Shown here one piece after another: positions 31,502 to 41,269 of a stretch of DNA of 64,000 bases. The translations under genes were made by a program, and so were the position numbers. The notes beneath the pieces are model-generated. The model worked only from the letters and a program-made list of their open reading frames with translations. It did not search any database and was not told the DNA's origin. The stretch is from Basidiobolus meristosporus CBS 931.73 (Eukaryota; Basidiobolomycota; Basidiobolomycetes; Basidiobolales; Basidiobolaceae). How positions within the stretch are numbered: position 1 is the stretch's first letter; each line of letters starts with the position of its first letter. The DNA is taken from contig MCFE01000112.1 in NCBI GenBank assembly GCA_002104905.1, positions 1 to 64,000 on the forward strand, read 5' to 3'.

Positions 31502-32056
31502 ATGCAGCTTACTCTCGCTTTGTTCGCTTTGTGCTTTACTTCCATCCATGCATTCCCTGCCACGGAAGATACCTATTCTCAGGTGAGCAACGACAGCAAC
31601 TTGTGCGGGGAGCAAATAAGTCCTTGCTACCAAGAAACTCAATCGCCTGCATATGACTATCAGCCGGAACAGGATGAGGGTGATATCTATATGGATGAGA
31701 ATGAGGGCGAAGATGAAGGCGAAGGTGAGGACTCGATGGATGACACTTCAACTCAGCCAGAGTCATCTTACAACATGCCAAACTTCAATATGGCCGACCT
31801 GCAACCCAGAAAGGCATTGTTGGACAGAGTGAACGCTCACTCATCCAGTGATGCTGATGCTCTGTCGAACTCCAATCAGTTTGACCAAGCGCAGATTGTC
31901 GACCAAACCCTCTATCAGCCTAAGCAGCAACAGCCTCAGATCATCATCACTCAGCCAGCCGCCCGTAGCTATGATGGAGGCCGGAAGAAGTACAAGAGAT
32001 CGGCGCATAAGTACTTCAAGATCAGATATACCAGTGGGAACCGATACATTGAGTAA
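31502..32056 (+). CDS. Family B secreted protein (B5)
   Basis: 184 residues, intact, closest to B4 in the first half. Differences: CFTSIHA in the signal peptide, EDTYSQVSNDS, PRKALLDRV, AQIVDQTLYQP, QIIITQPAARSYDGGRKKYKR and a tail ending RYTSGNRYIE. TATAAAG at 31461, 41 bp before the ATG. The A gene downstream of it is broken, so this is the last intact gene of the array. Confidence 0.85.
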   Translation: MQLTLALFALCFTSIHAFPATEDTYSQVSNDSNLCGEQISPCYQETQSPAYDYQPEQDEGDIYMDENEGEDEGEGEDSMDDTSTQPESSYNMPNFNMADLQPRKALLDRVNAHSSSDADALSNSNQFDQAQIVDQTLYQPKQQQPQIIITQPAARSYDGGRKKYKRSAHKYFKIRYTSGNRYIE

Positions 32057-32344
32057 ATAAACATTTCAATTGACCACCTTGTATTAATATGAAACATCAT
32101 CCGCCGTGGTTCGTGAATTACCACACTACAGCTGAAATATCAAAAGCATATGGGTATATGTTGGTGTATTTATTGTACTGCAATCATGTAAACCACACAA
32201 TATCAATGCAATTGAGCCGATGATGGTGGAGAGATTGCTAATTTGAGATCTGATAAAAGTTAACTAACTATTGCTACCATCAATGTTGTAACCATGCTAT
32301 ATATTCCCAAGTGAATTCAGCAATGAACTCAGTAGTTCTCAAAG

Positions 32345-32683
32345 ATGCGTACATTCATTGATCTTGGGCCTTGCTTCTCTTCAAGCCATCATTGCTGTTC
32401 CAGTCCCATGCTCCAAATCATGCAATCGTGAGCATAGAAGAGTCCGTTATCACAGGTATTCATGCTCGGACCAAGCAAGCAACTGCTACCAGCAAGTCTG
32501 CCAACGCCAACAGTGACAAGAGTCTCAATGCTCAGTTTCAAGCAGGCCCTAGCCTTGAAGTAGAAGGCTCAGCCAGTGCATCCGAGTATGCCAAACAGAA
32601 GAGTGCTGAACACTCAGAAGATGGCACCAATTACCCTATTGTTATGGCACAGCCTGCACAAGATGAGACATACTCCACACCAT
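32345..32683 (+). pseudogene. Family A pseudogene (A8), three deletions
   Basis: An 8-bp deletion in the signal-peptide codons (after ATGCGTACATTCATT) shifts the frame. A second deletion of about 110 bp joins the Cys block directly to NANSDKSLN. A third joins codon about 147 (ETYSTP) to DNA normally several hundred bases downstream (the AATCGGGTCTC stretch of the A4 3' flank). A 128-codon open frame at 32371-32757 results from these joins and is not expected to be functional. Confidence 0.75.
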
Positions 32684-33060
32684 ACGGAAATCGGGTCTCT
32701 ATTCCAAGAAGCTATTATAGAATGCAAGGAGAATTTGGTGCGTGTCAAATCCAGTAATCTGGTCCTTTTGACTCACACTCATTGGTACCAGCAGAGCGAG
32801 AAAATACGAAAGCCCAACTATTGCTCACTACCATTACCAGCACATGACTAATATGCATTCTTATTATAATTGTGGAAATTGGTGCCTGATTGGCTCTCTC
32901 CGTTACTTCAATCTCTGTTGACCACCCATCTCTGTGGTCATGTGACTTTTTCCTGGTGTTAATTGTCAGAGACTGGTTACATAAATAGGGAAAATGGAGT
33001 GATGTTGGTCATATATTACATTATCTTATTTATCACACAATAGTATTAACCCTACTCATA

Positions 33061-33335
33061 TCAATAGCCATCTCTGTATCTACATCTACGGTAGTGTTGT
33101 TGACAACTTTGATTGTTGTTGTCACTGGAGTCTGGAGTAAACAATTGCACAAATGTGGGTGTAGATGGTTGGTACAATGTCTGATCTACTTGGTGCATCT
33201 GGTCATACTGATTCTTGTTGAAATGTGCCTGTGTGTTCTGTGCAGAATATGCCTGAGCATTGTCTAGCAATGGATAAGTGTGTGGGGACTATAGTGACAG
33301 TATGTTGGTGCATACAACATAAATGGTTCATTGTT
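33061..33335 (-). pseudogene. Family C pseudogene, 5' truncated
   Basis: The open part encodes LLDNAQAYSAQNTQAHFNK..., VDQTLYQP and a shortened tail without the long Asp run (PDSSDNNNQSCQQHYRRCRYRDGY). The signal peptide and first third are missing. Homology stops abruptly near 33335, where CG-free foreign sequence begins. Confidence 0.7.
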
Positions 33336-35019
33336 GGCATTCAAGGATTTTGTACCAAAGCACAAGATAATAAAACACTGAGCAGACTCTGCAACAGCCA
33401 TGCCAAAGAATATGCATATGTTTATTTTGGAGATCTAATGGGGACACTTGCTAAGGTACAGCTAAGTAAAGTGCTCTATCAAAGAATTGGGATGTTCAGA
33501 TAGGTTGGATCTGGATTGCTTTGTGAAGATCCTGCAATAGCTTCAAACCAATCCTGTTAGCCTAGATTTCAGCCAACTCTTCTTGATTACAGCCAACTCA
33601 TCTTGATATCTTGACAGCCTTACAATGCTAATTGTAGTCACTTTTCCTCATGAAGTCTTAACAGTGTCTTGTAGGTAGCTAAGCAGTCTCATCACAGTCT
33701 CATCACAGCATCTGAGTACCTTCCCCATTTCTACATTTTAGGAACTCCCATTTCAATGAGAAATATGATGGTGCTCTGATGACTCTTCAGTGGCATCGTT
33801 ACAGCCTTATTGTAGAGTCTTAGCTCTTTTCAACTTTCTACACCATTGGAATTCCTTCTGTTGGAAAAAAACATATAGGTGTACTAAGAGTGCTTCCATA
33901 GCCTTATCATAGCCTTGTCATGGTGTTGACATTGTTTTAGTTTATACCCAAGAGTCACTATATGCTATAAACTTAACAATATAGTCCAAATTGCTTAGCT
34001 CCATTATACCTCCACTGTACCAATAGGATACTTGAGGATATAGGCACTGCCATTTTGTTTACCCACTCACACTATTGGTTATCTGTATATAGTTTAAATC
34101 AAAAAGAACTACTGATTCTTCTTGATGCACTTTGGCATATGCTTATACCTGCCACAATTAGAACACTTGTATCATACCCCCATGATGATACTTCATCCTA
34201 ATGCTTACAGAGCTCTCATATGCAGCATACTGTTGGTAGCATATGATTCTGGCAAATTAAAGATCTGTGATATATATCATCTGCTCTGTAGGAAACTCTA
34301 TAAATGTGAAGTATGGACTTAAAGTCTTTTGGTACCTTGTCAGACTTAACAGAGTATGAATGCAATGGGAGAGGACACTCATATGCCCTGTCTTGTGCCT
34401 GTAAAGGAGTGGCTCAAGCCCTTATACATGCCCATTATATAGCAGCCATAGATGCAACATGCTGACATTGGTGATGAGCATCAGGAGGCACATTGCTACT
34501 ACATCTACATACAACTCACTATGCTTCAAGTGTGCTGTAGGTAGAAGCTGTCTCAAAGGGGCAATAGAATAAAATATATTCCACTCCACCAGTTCTCACA
34601 TTTATATCATTGCAAATGCATATGCTTCTTGATTAGTTTCCATAAAGGCACATAAGTCAATAATTGCACTGCAGTAATTTGCCAATGCTTTCTATTTTCA
34701 CCAGGATTCCAGGTGATTGAAGTGGGCACTATTATCTCTTATGCAGTTCTGTGATTACTGTTGGAGTATTGCTGAATGGCAAATTTGTTGCTTCTGATTG
34801 AAAGCCTTTACCCCAGCTGAAGTAATCCTTTTTGTTGTAAGAGGTTTGGGACAAACACCATATTCTGACTTTTGACAATTAACATGCTAACCATTGGGCA
34901 TACTAATGCTAATCTCTGTATGTTCTTTTTGAGGAAGCTGTATACTCCAATCATTGTTGTTAAGAGAAGAATAGTAGGTACCTATAATGGAATTGTTGTG
35001 CATCAACATTTAAAACTTA
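33336..35019. other. CG-free block interrupting the array
   Basis: It separates a truncated C pseudogene on the left from a B tail fragment on the right. I find no CG in 33841-34320 and few elsewhere in the block, unlike the flanking array DNA. No credible open frame or terminal repeats are visible. The composition matches the 4.4-10.1 kb block, so an old, methylated insertion is the simplest reading. Confidence 0.45.
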
Positions 35020-35085
35020 GCCAAGTACAAGAGGTCAGCTCACAAGTACTTCAAGATCAGATATTCCGGTGGGAGCAGATACTAG
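35020..35085 (+). pseudogene. Family B relic, basic tail only
   Basis: Reads KYKRSAHKYFKIRYSGGSRY and a stop, matching the end of intact B proteins. Everything upstream has been replaced by the CG-free block. A family A pseudogene follows about 350 bp later, keeping the B-A spacing. Confidence 0.65.
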
Positions 35086-35437
35086 CAGTGGTCACCTACG
35101 TATTATGAATAAATACATCATCTGAAATGACGATATATTAGCTTGAAACATCACATTTAATTTGCGAACTATCATACTGCAAGTACAATGTTGGAACTTG
35201 GACAATGAATGTTGATAATATTCTTATTTATTAAGCTTACGTCTATCACGATGACAAGTCATATCTCAGCAATTGTAAGATCGATGGTCACTAGAAAGCT
35301 AATTTGCAATCTAACAAAATTGGAATTTCTCAATACACTTGAAGAACAACCACTATCATTATCCAAACCATATTATGTAGCTTATCATGCTATGTATTCT
35401 CTCGGGGATGAAACAATGTATTCAGTCATACTTGAGT

Positions 35438-36023
35438 ATGTGTTTTACCGCTGCTATAGTGATCCTTAGCCTTGCCTCTCTGAGTGCTACCATAGCTGTG
35501 CTAATTGCTTGTTCCTCCCTATGTACCCGAGGATACAGAGGAGTCCAATATCGTAATTCACCATGTTACCATCATGCAAAAATCTGCTACCAGAATGACC
35601 AAATTCAGCCTACTGTCGAAACATCAGATTTTCAAGCCCCATTATTGCGACAGGTGTTCACCACTGTTACCAGAAAACACGACAATCTGAACACTGCGAA
35701 TGCCAACAGCGATAAGAGCCTCAACATAATATCAAGCAGGCCCCAGCCTCGAAGCAGAGGGTGAAGCTAGTACAACTGAGTACGCTAAGCAGAAGGGAGC
35801 TGAACACTCCGAGGATGGCTCTTCGTATCCCATTGCTGTGGCTCAGCCCTCACAAGACACCCAGTATTCAGCACCCGTAGTAGACACCCATTATGTTGAA
35901 GGATGCTCTGACCAGGATACTCAGTACACAGAATCTATGGAAGACATTCAGTGTGGCGATAAATGCGCTGATCAGTTCACTGAGCCTATGGAAGATACTC
36001 AATGTACCGATGCGTGCCCGTAG
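35438..36023 (+). pseudogene. Family A pseudogene (A9), single frameshift
   Basis: From ATG 35438 the frame reads a signal peptide (IVILSLASLSATIA) and a diverged Cys block (CSSLCTRGYRGVQYRNSPC), then TVTRKHDNLNTANANSDKSLN. A one- or two-base indel near 35727 shifts the frame, with a stop at 35764. In the other frame the protein continues through EYAKQKGAEHSEDGSSYP to the C-terminal repeats and a partial third repeat (TQCTDACP) ending in TAG. It keeps Cys where the intact copies have a stop. Unlike the other relics it is otherwise complete, so a sequencing error could also explain the break. Confidence 0.7.
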
Positions 36024-36599
36024 ACTGGCAAATCCCAATTCCAATAAATCACTACAACTCATTCAGTTTGTCACCTTGTTTGTGTACGCTTATGAAGCAG
36101 CTTTGGTAGCATCTTAGCCAGAAAATAAACCAGTTTCCGGTGGAGCCGTAAGTGTTGCAATTCGAGCCTCCACTAGAGTTGAGCCAACTGCCAACACACT
36201 GACAAGAATCATCCTGATCGGCGATCTCATTGAGAAGATTAAATGATTTAATGACTCATAATCACCACAATATCTAACCGATCTATAATACACTACATTT
36301 GTCTGTTATTAGCGACTTAATCATGCGCATTGCTACATTGATTAACCAAGTTAAGATCAAGTGTATACTTGAAGGCAAGGTACATAATGTCAAGGGTATA
36401 TGGATTACAGCGGTAGAGATATCAAAGTAAAGTAGACACATCTTGTGCAGTAGCAACTATTGACCGGTGGGCAAAGCGTTTTGTCCACTCATTACAAGTA
36501 GAGATCAGCCCAAAATTGGATTTAAACAAATTTGATGCCATAGATATGGTTTATGAGGTCGCATCAGTCAAAGCAGCAAAAGCCTCAAATCATTACTGA
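36024..36599. other. Intergenic, no gene seen
   Basis: Holds an AATAAA near 36043 that fits the end of the preceding pseudogene. No credible frame or RNA gene seen. Confidence 0.4.
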
Positions 36600-36708
36600 G
36601 CCATCAGCTCATGGCTATAGCGGCCACCAAAAGACGTACAAAGACTCAGCTCACAAGCACTTGAGGATTAGATATTTCAGTGAGAAGAAATACTTATATT
36701 CCAGATAA
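36600..36708 (+). pseudogene. Family B relic, diverged tail
   Basis: The frame reads SAHGYSGHQKTYKDSAHKHLRIRYFSEKKYLYSR and a stop, matching the B tail (ARSYGGGQKKYKRSAHKYFKIRYFSGNRY). The dibasic KR has changed to KD. The stop is followed at once by an AATAAA-like sequence, as in intact B genes. Confidence 0.55.
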
Positions 36709-36904
36709 ATATCTCCATCGAGTCACCTTATACTAATTCGAAACATCAATAACCTTAATTTGCAAGTTACTTTACCCCAGTTATAATATTAGAATCATAT
36801 AAACAACGATTGTTTCATTTATTTATCATACATCAATCACGATAATTTGGATGATTGAGTTCAAGAGCTAACTTCCAATGTAACAGAATAAGAATTCATC
36901 AACG

Positions 36905-37365
36905 AACTTGAACTCTTGCTACCATCAATATTCTGTAGCCTATATGCTATATATTATTGTGTAAACAGAAATGTCTTCAGTTTTTTTCTACTGATACAGT
37001 GATCTTGTGCCTCATATTTCGTCAGCAGCTTGTTTGTAATCTAACAAGATAAGAATATATCAGCGCATTGGAACAGTAGCCACACCAATATCCAAACTGT
37101 ATTCAGTAACCTACCACTCTATATCTTCTCTTGTGTAACCGGCAACGCAGTCAGTTTTATCTTGAAATACGTCTTACTACTACTGCTATTGTAAACGGGG
37201 GTCTTGTATCTCTTCATGCTACCTTTGCTGCTCCAATTTCATGTTCCTCTGAATGCTCCCGGGGATATAGATCACTCGTTGTGTTACCAAACTGCGAACA
37301 ACTGCAACCAAAATGTCCAAGTGCATCCATACTTCGACCAAGCCCGCTATTAGCTATGATATGAA
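36905..37365 (+). pseudogene. Two family A promoter and 5' gene relics
   Basis: At 36905-37035 and again at 37020-37160 the DNA matches the A upstream region (TTGCTACCATCAA..., a GCTATATATT TATA box). The second is followed by a signal-peptide and Cys-block relic (VNGGLVSLHATFAAPISCSSECSRGYRS) that fades out near 37365. These are the rightmost traces of the array. Confidence 0.5.
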
Positions 37366-37570
37366 TAGCATACCGCCAATCATATATAAGCCAATTGACC
37401 CTTCTCACTGGAGTGCGCAGATCGACAGCGGATAGTTGCTGCCGTCACCAGAGTGCGCAGATCGACAGCGGCTAGTTGCTGCCGTCACCAGAGTGCGCAG
37501 ATTAACAGTGAAGTAGTTAGTTGGGGCTGTTAATCGGCTATTTATTAATTTATACACGATCAAGATGAAC
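37366..37570. repeat. Dispersed repeat with 40-bp tandem units, copy 1
   Basis: Three 40-bp units starting GAGTGCGCAGATCGACAGC lie at 37411-37450, 37451-37490 and 37491-37530 (the last diverged). Flanking sequence on both sides (GAATAGCATACCG.CAATCAT, AAGCCAATT.ACCCTTCTCAC, GGCTGTTAATC) recurs at 52661-52855, so the tandem units sit inside a dispersed repeat. A TATATAAG lies at its left. It might be part of an LTR or a non-autonomous element; termini are not defined. Confidence 0.65.
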
Positions 37571-38449
37571 ACCTGCCAATCTTTGTTCAGTAGTGATGAT
37601 GTCGACCTTGTATTACCAAGATACCGGCTGCCATTAAATACCAGGGTGCATGTATGCTTGTACCAAATCCATTGGCTATGTACATGAGCGCCGCCATTTA
37701 GAAAACCCAGCCAGAGACCTGATTTGCAGATGCAGCAACTATGGTCCTGCTCGGAACTTGCAATATGCTCATTCTCACAAGCACCTTAGCCGGTTGCTCT
37801 TTTTCCACTGCGCCCCTGTAGCTACTTTATTTGCAACCAGTCAGTCTAAGCCGGAGTGGAGTGAAAGCTGGGCCTTAAGAAAGCTGGTACACAGCATACC
37901 TTGTGGACATTTAGCACTTGATGGAAGTAAGCATTGGCCATCAATACACGTGACTATTTTTTGAGATTGGTTGATTTTATCAGGCTACTGATGCAGTCGA
38001 GGAGTGCCAAATATGACAACTGGTATGAGCAGTTTGAGTCGGTAACAACCTTTGAGTACTGTCAAGTCTCTCGTACACTTCAACAAGAATGCAAATACTG
38101 TATTGTAATGTACAATTATGGCATTTCCATTTAGACTCCTACACACACCGGTTAATAACTTAATAAGAGATGTACATATAAATGTTGAAAGTCACTACAC
38201 TAACCTTGTTAGGGTGTGTGATGCCTATGGAAATGCAAGAAGTGTTCGTAATGATGCAGTTAATTAGGATTGTGCAACTATGACTGAGAATATATGATGC
38301 AAGATCCATGCTGGCAACATTGGATTTCGTTGTATTCAAGCTTGTTAAGCAATTGGTTAGCCTTATATTGAAAGAGTCATGTTACTGCAATAATCGGTCT
38401 TTGTTTAAGAGATCTATATCAGAGTTTGCCGTAGAGGGCTTCCAGTAAA
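37571..38449. other. Region upstream of kinase 1, no clear gene
   Basis: Open frames of 104 and 66 codons (37650-37964, 37934-38134) are present, but I see no domain, homologous copy or workable splice between them. The last 60 bp resemble the region before kinase 2 (a CTATAT/TTATAT box and GGGCTTCC.GTAAA just before the ATG), so they are the kinase promoter and leader. Confidence 0.4.
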
Positions 38450-39587
38450 ATGACTGTGGAGTCACGGTATTCATTTCTACACATCCTGGGCATGGGGAGC
38501 TTTGGCGTGGTGTGGGCAGCCCGCCGCAACTCAGACCAAAAGGTATGGTCAATGGAAACATGGCTTTCCTCAACCTCACCATGCCATTATAGATTTTTGC
38601 AGTCAAGATTATTGCGGTAAAATCCAACGAGCACACCAAGCAGCAGTATTTCCTCAACGAGGCAAGGCTGTTGCGTGGAGTAAAGCACCCGAACCTTGTA
38701 TACATTGAGGAATATGTCCACGATGCTGCAAGAGAGCTGCTTTACATTGTCATGGAATATTGTGGGCACCGGGATCTGGCCTTTTTCATCAAAGAATTCC
38801 GAGAGAATAGGTAACAGAGCTCTCACCATGATACCAAGAAAGTTGCACTAACATTGGTGTTGCAACAAAAGCTGTCGAGTGCGGCCAGAAAAGGTGTGGG
38901 CAATCTTTGCCCAGGTGGTCAGTGCCGTGCACTGGTGTCATTTGCAGTCACCAATGGTTGTCCATCGGGACATCAAGCCAGAAAATGGTACGGCAGGTGA
39001 TCGTTGATATGACAATGACTAATTCTTTGCAGTTTTCATCACCGCAGAGAATAATTTTAAGCTTGGCGATTTTGGCTTGTACCGGAGTCTTGCCCAAAGA
39101 TCAGTCGCATGTTCATTTGTTGGAGTAAGTGTATGGAATCATGGTCACTGAATCAGGCTAACCCAATCTTCTTAGACCCCACTCTATATGGCGCCAGTGG
39201 GTATTTAGTTGCGCTCACTATATATATACTACTAAGTCTGCTACTTATATAGGAGATGTTTCAAAATAAGCCATATTCAAATAAGGTGGACATATGGGCT
39301 TTGGGGCTGCTGTTGTACGAGCTCTGCTGCCTAAAGACCTTGTTCCATGCCAACAACCAGGAGGAACTACTCAAGCAAATGAAGCTGAAGCCTCCTTTAG
39401 AAATCCCTCTCATTTACCCTCAATCTATGCTACGTCTACTTCGCAGGATGCTTGACCCCGAGGTTAGTAATAGCGACCGGCTTGACATCTTGTCTCATAT
39501 CTAAACTTTTGGCAGCCATTGCAAAGACCAACTATTCAGGAAATAGTGGTAATTCCCGAAGTTGCCGAGGCATTGCAGCTGACATAG
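38450..39587 (+). CDS. NIMA/NEK-like protein kinase 1, seven exons
   Basis: Predicted serine/threonine kinase of about 273 residues, essentially a bare catalytic domain. Exons: 38450-38542, 38593-38810, 38872-38987, 39033-39124, 39176-39196, 39253-39462, 39516-39587. Motifs in order: glycine loop GMGSFGVVWAARR, VAIK-type lysine in IFAVKII, helix-C Glu in FLNEARLL, HRDIKPEN catalytic loop, DFGLYRSLAQRS, TPLYMAPE in the activation segment, DIWALGLLLYEL, and PLQRPTIQEI. The DFG-to-TPxYMxPE region and the RDIKPEN loop are NEK-like (NEK kinases act in mitosis and cilia/microtubule control; the role here is inferred). All introns are GT-AG and 44-60 nt. The 21-nt exon 5 encodes only TPLYMAP. Exons 1-6 have the same lengths as in kinase 2, which supports the model. 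No regulatory tail or coiled coil follows. Confidence 0.85.
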
Positions 39588-39774
39588 CCGTAAGCAGACC
39601 TAGCCATTGGACATAGTGCCTCTTGGATTGTTCAAGCTTCCTTATTGCTCATGTTGAAATGTTTCTAACCATCCTCCTACATTTGGAAATAAAGTGGTCA
39701 TACTTGCCGCCTGCAGCAGAGGCAAGTGTGGTGTGGTACAATTGGTGGTCAACATGGTAAACAGGGTGGATTGG

Positions 39775-39840
39775 AGTTCATCAAATCCGCGGCCTGGTAT
39801 CCATAATAGTTCATCAAATCCGCGGCCTGGTATCCATAAT
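39775..39840. repeat. Perfect 33-bp tandem duplication
   Basis: Two identical adjacent 33-bp units (AGTTCATCAAATCCGCGGCC and 13 more bases) at 39775-39807 and 39808-39840. It lies in the short space between convergent kinase 1 and the gene on its right and is absent from the paralogous place at 50.2-50.5 kb. Confidence 0.85.
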
Positions 39841-39882
39841 TTTAGTGAATCTTGAAACTATCTTCGCTGCGCTACTCTTAAC

Positions 39883-40308
39883 TTATGGCTCCTGTAACGC
39901 TAGTTTGGCTTGCTCTATGAGTGGTACAACTTTCCTATGCATATCATTGATATTGCAATGGAACTGCGTATAGTCATCTACTGACACCAACTGAAGATGA
40001 GATTGCTCACCTTTGCGCGTATCATGTTGATTAGTAATGTGAGTTGGATTGATCTGAATAGTGTTGCACAACATCTTTGGCCTTATAATTGCGTGAAACA
40101 TACGCCCGTGGCAAGTAAAAGTGGCCTTGGCCAAGCGGAATTCTATAAAGGGCTGGCTAGCAGAATGTTCAACAATATTCCCTGCCAAGTAATTTCCATG
40201 TCCAATCATAGACCTGAACATGGATCCACTCTGTGGCCAAGAGGCTTCAATTTCATTAGAATTGGTACTGATCTCAAGTGATTCGGGTTGTAGCGTTCTT
40301 TTGCTCAT
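39883..40308 (-). CDS. Unknown protein E1, convergent partner of kinase 1
   Basis: I do not recognise the family. A 141-residue protein is obtained from the ATG at 40308 (MSKRTLQPESLE...); the frame is open further to about 40380 but has no ATG there, so an upstream exon is possible. A paralogue lies at 50568-50990. Shared blocks: WPxSGSMFxSMIGHG (first half), HGxMFxAxIxPKM (middle) and a C-terminal helix-like VSVxDxxQxHCxxxDMxxxxxxLIxQAxLALQxP. The first two blocks look like one motif used twice (GxMFxxxIGxx). No signal peptide or membrane segment. It converges on kinase 1 with about 300 bp between the stops, and the same arrangement recurs at kinase 2, so the two genes moved as a unit. Confidence 0.65.
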   Translation of the reverse strand: MSKRTLQPESLEISTNSNEIEASWPQSGSMFRSMIGHGNYLAGNIVEHSASQPFIEFRLAKATFTCHGRMFHAIIRPKMLCNTIQINPTHITNQHDTRKGEQSHLQLVSVDDYTQFHCNINDMHRKVVPLIEQAKLALQEP

Positions 40309-40374
40309 AAACTGATGATGAAGAACCCTAACCTTATCGTAGGCATGAGCCTGAATTTCCTGCCTCACTGAAGG

Positions 40375-40867
40375 CCATTCCTACTGGGAAGGAAGCTAGG
40401 TTTGATGAGTGTGTGAAGATGATCCAAGGATTCACTCATACACAGCAACGTTAAGAAGCGCGACCTTGATGCATCCAATGGGGTTGACGTGCTTTTTAAT
40501 GCTCTTGGCCGTTTTGAGCAGACTGTAAAAAGCTGGGAGAAATCAAACCTCGTCTGTGGAGTAACGAAGCAAAAGGGGGGCAAGGATATTTGCGGCTGCA
40601 ACAATGGAGAGTTGGCATGGAGCTTACTATGCAAACACAGTCGCTTACAAGGTATTCAGTGCCATGGTGGAGTGGGGATCATCTCGTTTGGTATCAGATA
40701 TGCAGCACCCCCGCAAAGTGCACCGGAGTGGTGTTCCATCAACAATATCTAAGCATCATGATGTATACACTCTTACTAACACTCCAGCATCTCTACAGTG
40801 GTACGGCCCATCAGACTGTGTTTTCGATAACACCAGCTGTGCTAAAAATTACTGCGCACTTTTCTAA
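40375..40867 (+). pseudogene. Possible broken gene of unknown family
   Basis: Two overlapping plus-strand frames look protein-like. One (to 40752) carries NVKKRDLDASNGVDVLFNAL...SWEKSNLVCGVTKQK; the other (from about 40604 to 40867) carries GAYYANTVAYKVFSAMVEW...SLQWYGPSDCVFDNTSCAKNY with several Cys. A frameshift or a missed intron near 40600 could join them. I recognise no domain, so this is a weak call. Confidence 0.25.
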
Positions 40868-41269
40868 GCAATGATGATCATTCAGGGCATCAAGGTCTAC
40901 ATGTAGTCATTTAATCAATGAGGATTTTTCATTGAAGAGCAATTCGTAACTGAGAACTGAGAATCAGGGTAAAATGTGCAAGAGATACAAAAGTGGATTT
41001 ATTACTTACGTGCAATTGTCACCACCATTCCCTGCTTCACTCCCAGCTCCGCAGTTACCAATTTCCCCCTTTACTATACCGACATATCCGGCACAATCAT
41101 CCACCTAAGCCATACACCCCATTCCCTCTGGTCTGTAACCTTCTATTCAGTGAAATTTGAATGAATTCACCAAATTGATGCTATAAATCAAGGGAACAGC
41201 AGGTTGGACGAAATCATGCAATTTCAGGTCAACTACAAAAAAAATCTGCTCTCAAATTAATAAAAGAGT

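Noticed and set aside
36120-36190. tRNA-like stretch (GTTGCAATTCGAGCC...)
   Set aside because: It resembles a T arm, but no matching D arm, anticodon stem or acceptor stem could be found.
37411-37530. Regular 40-bp repeats resembling a CRISPR array
   Set aside because: The units are directly adjacent with no unique spacers, the third is diverged, and the setting is eukaryotic. It is a minisatellite inside a dispersed repeat.
37650-38134. Two consecutive frames (104 and 66 codons) as one spliced gene
   Set aside because: The GTAAGC donor and the nearest acceptor do not join the two frames in phase, and neither has a recognisable feature.
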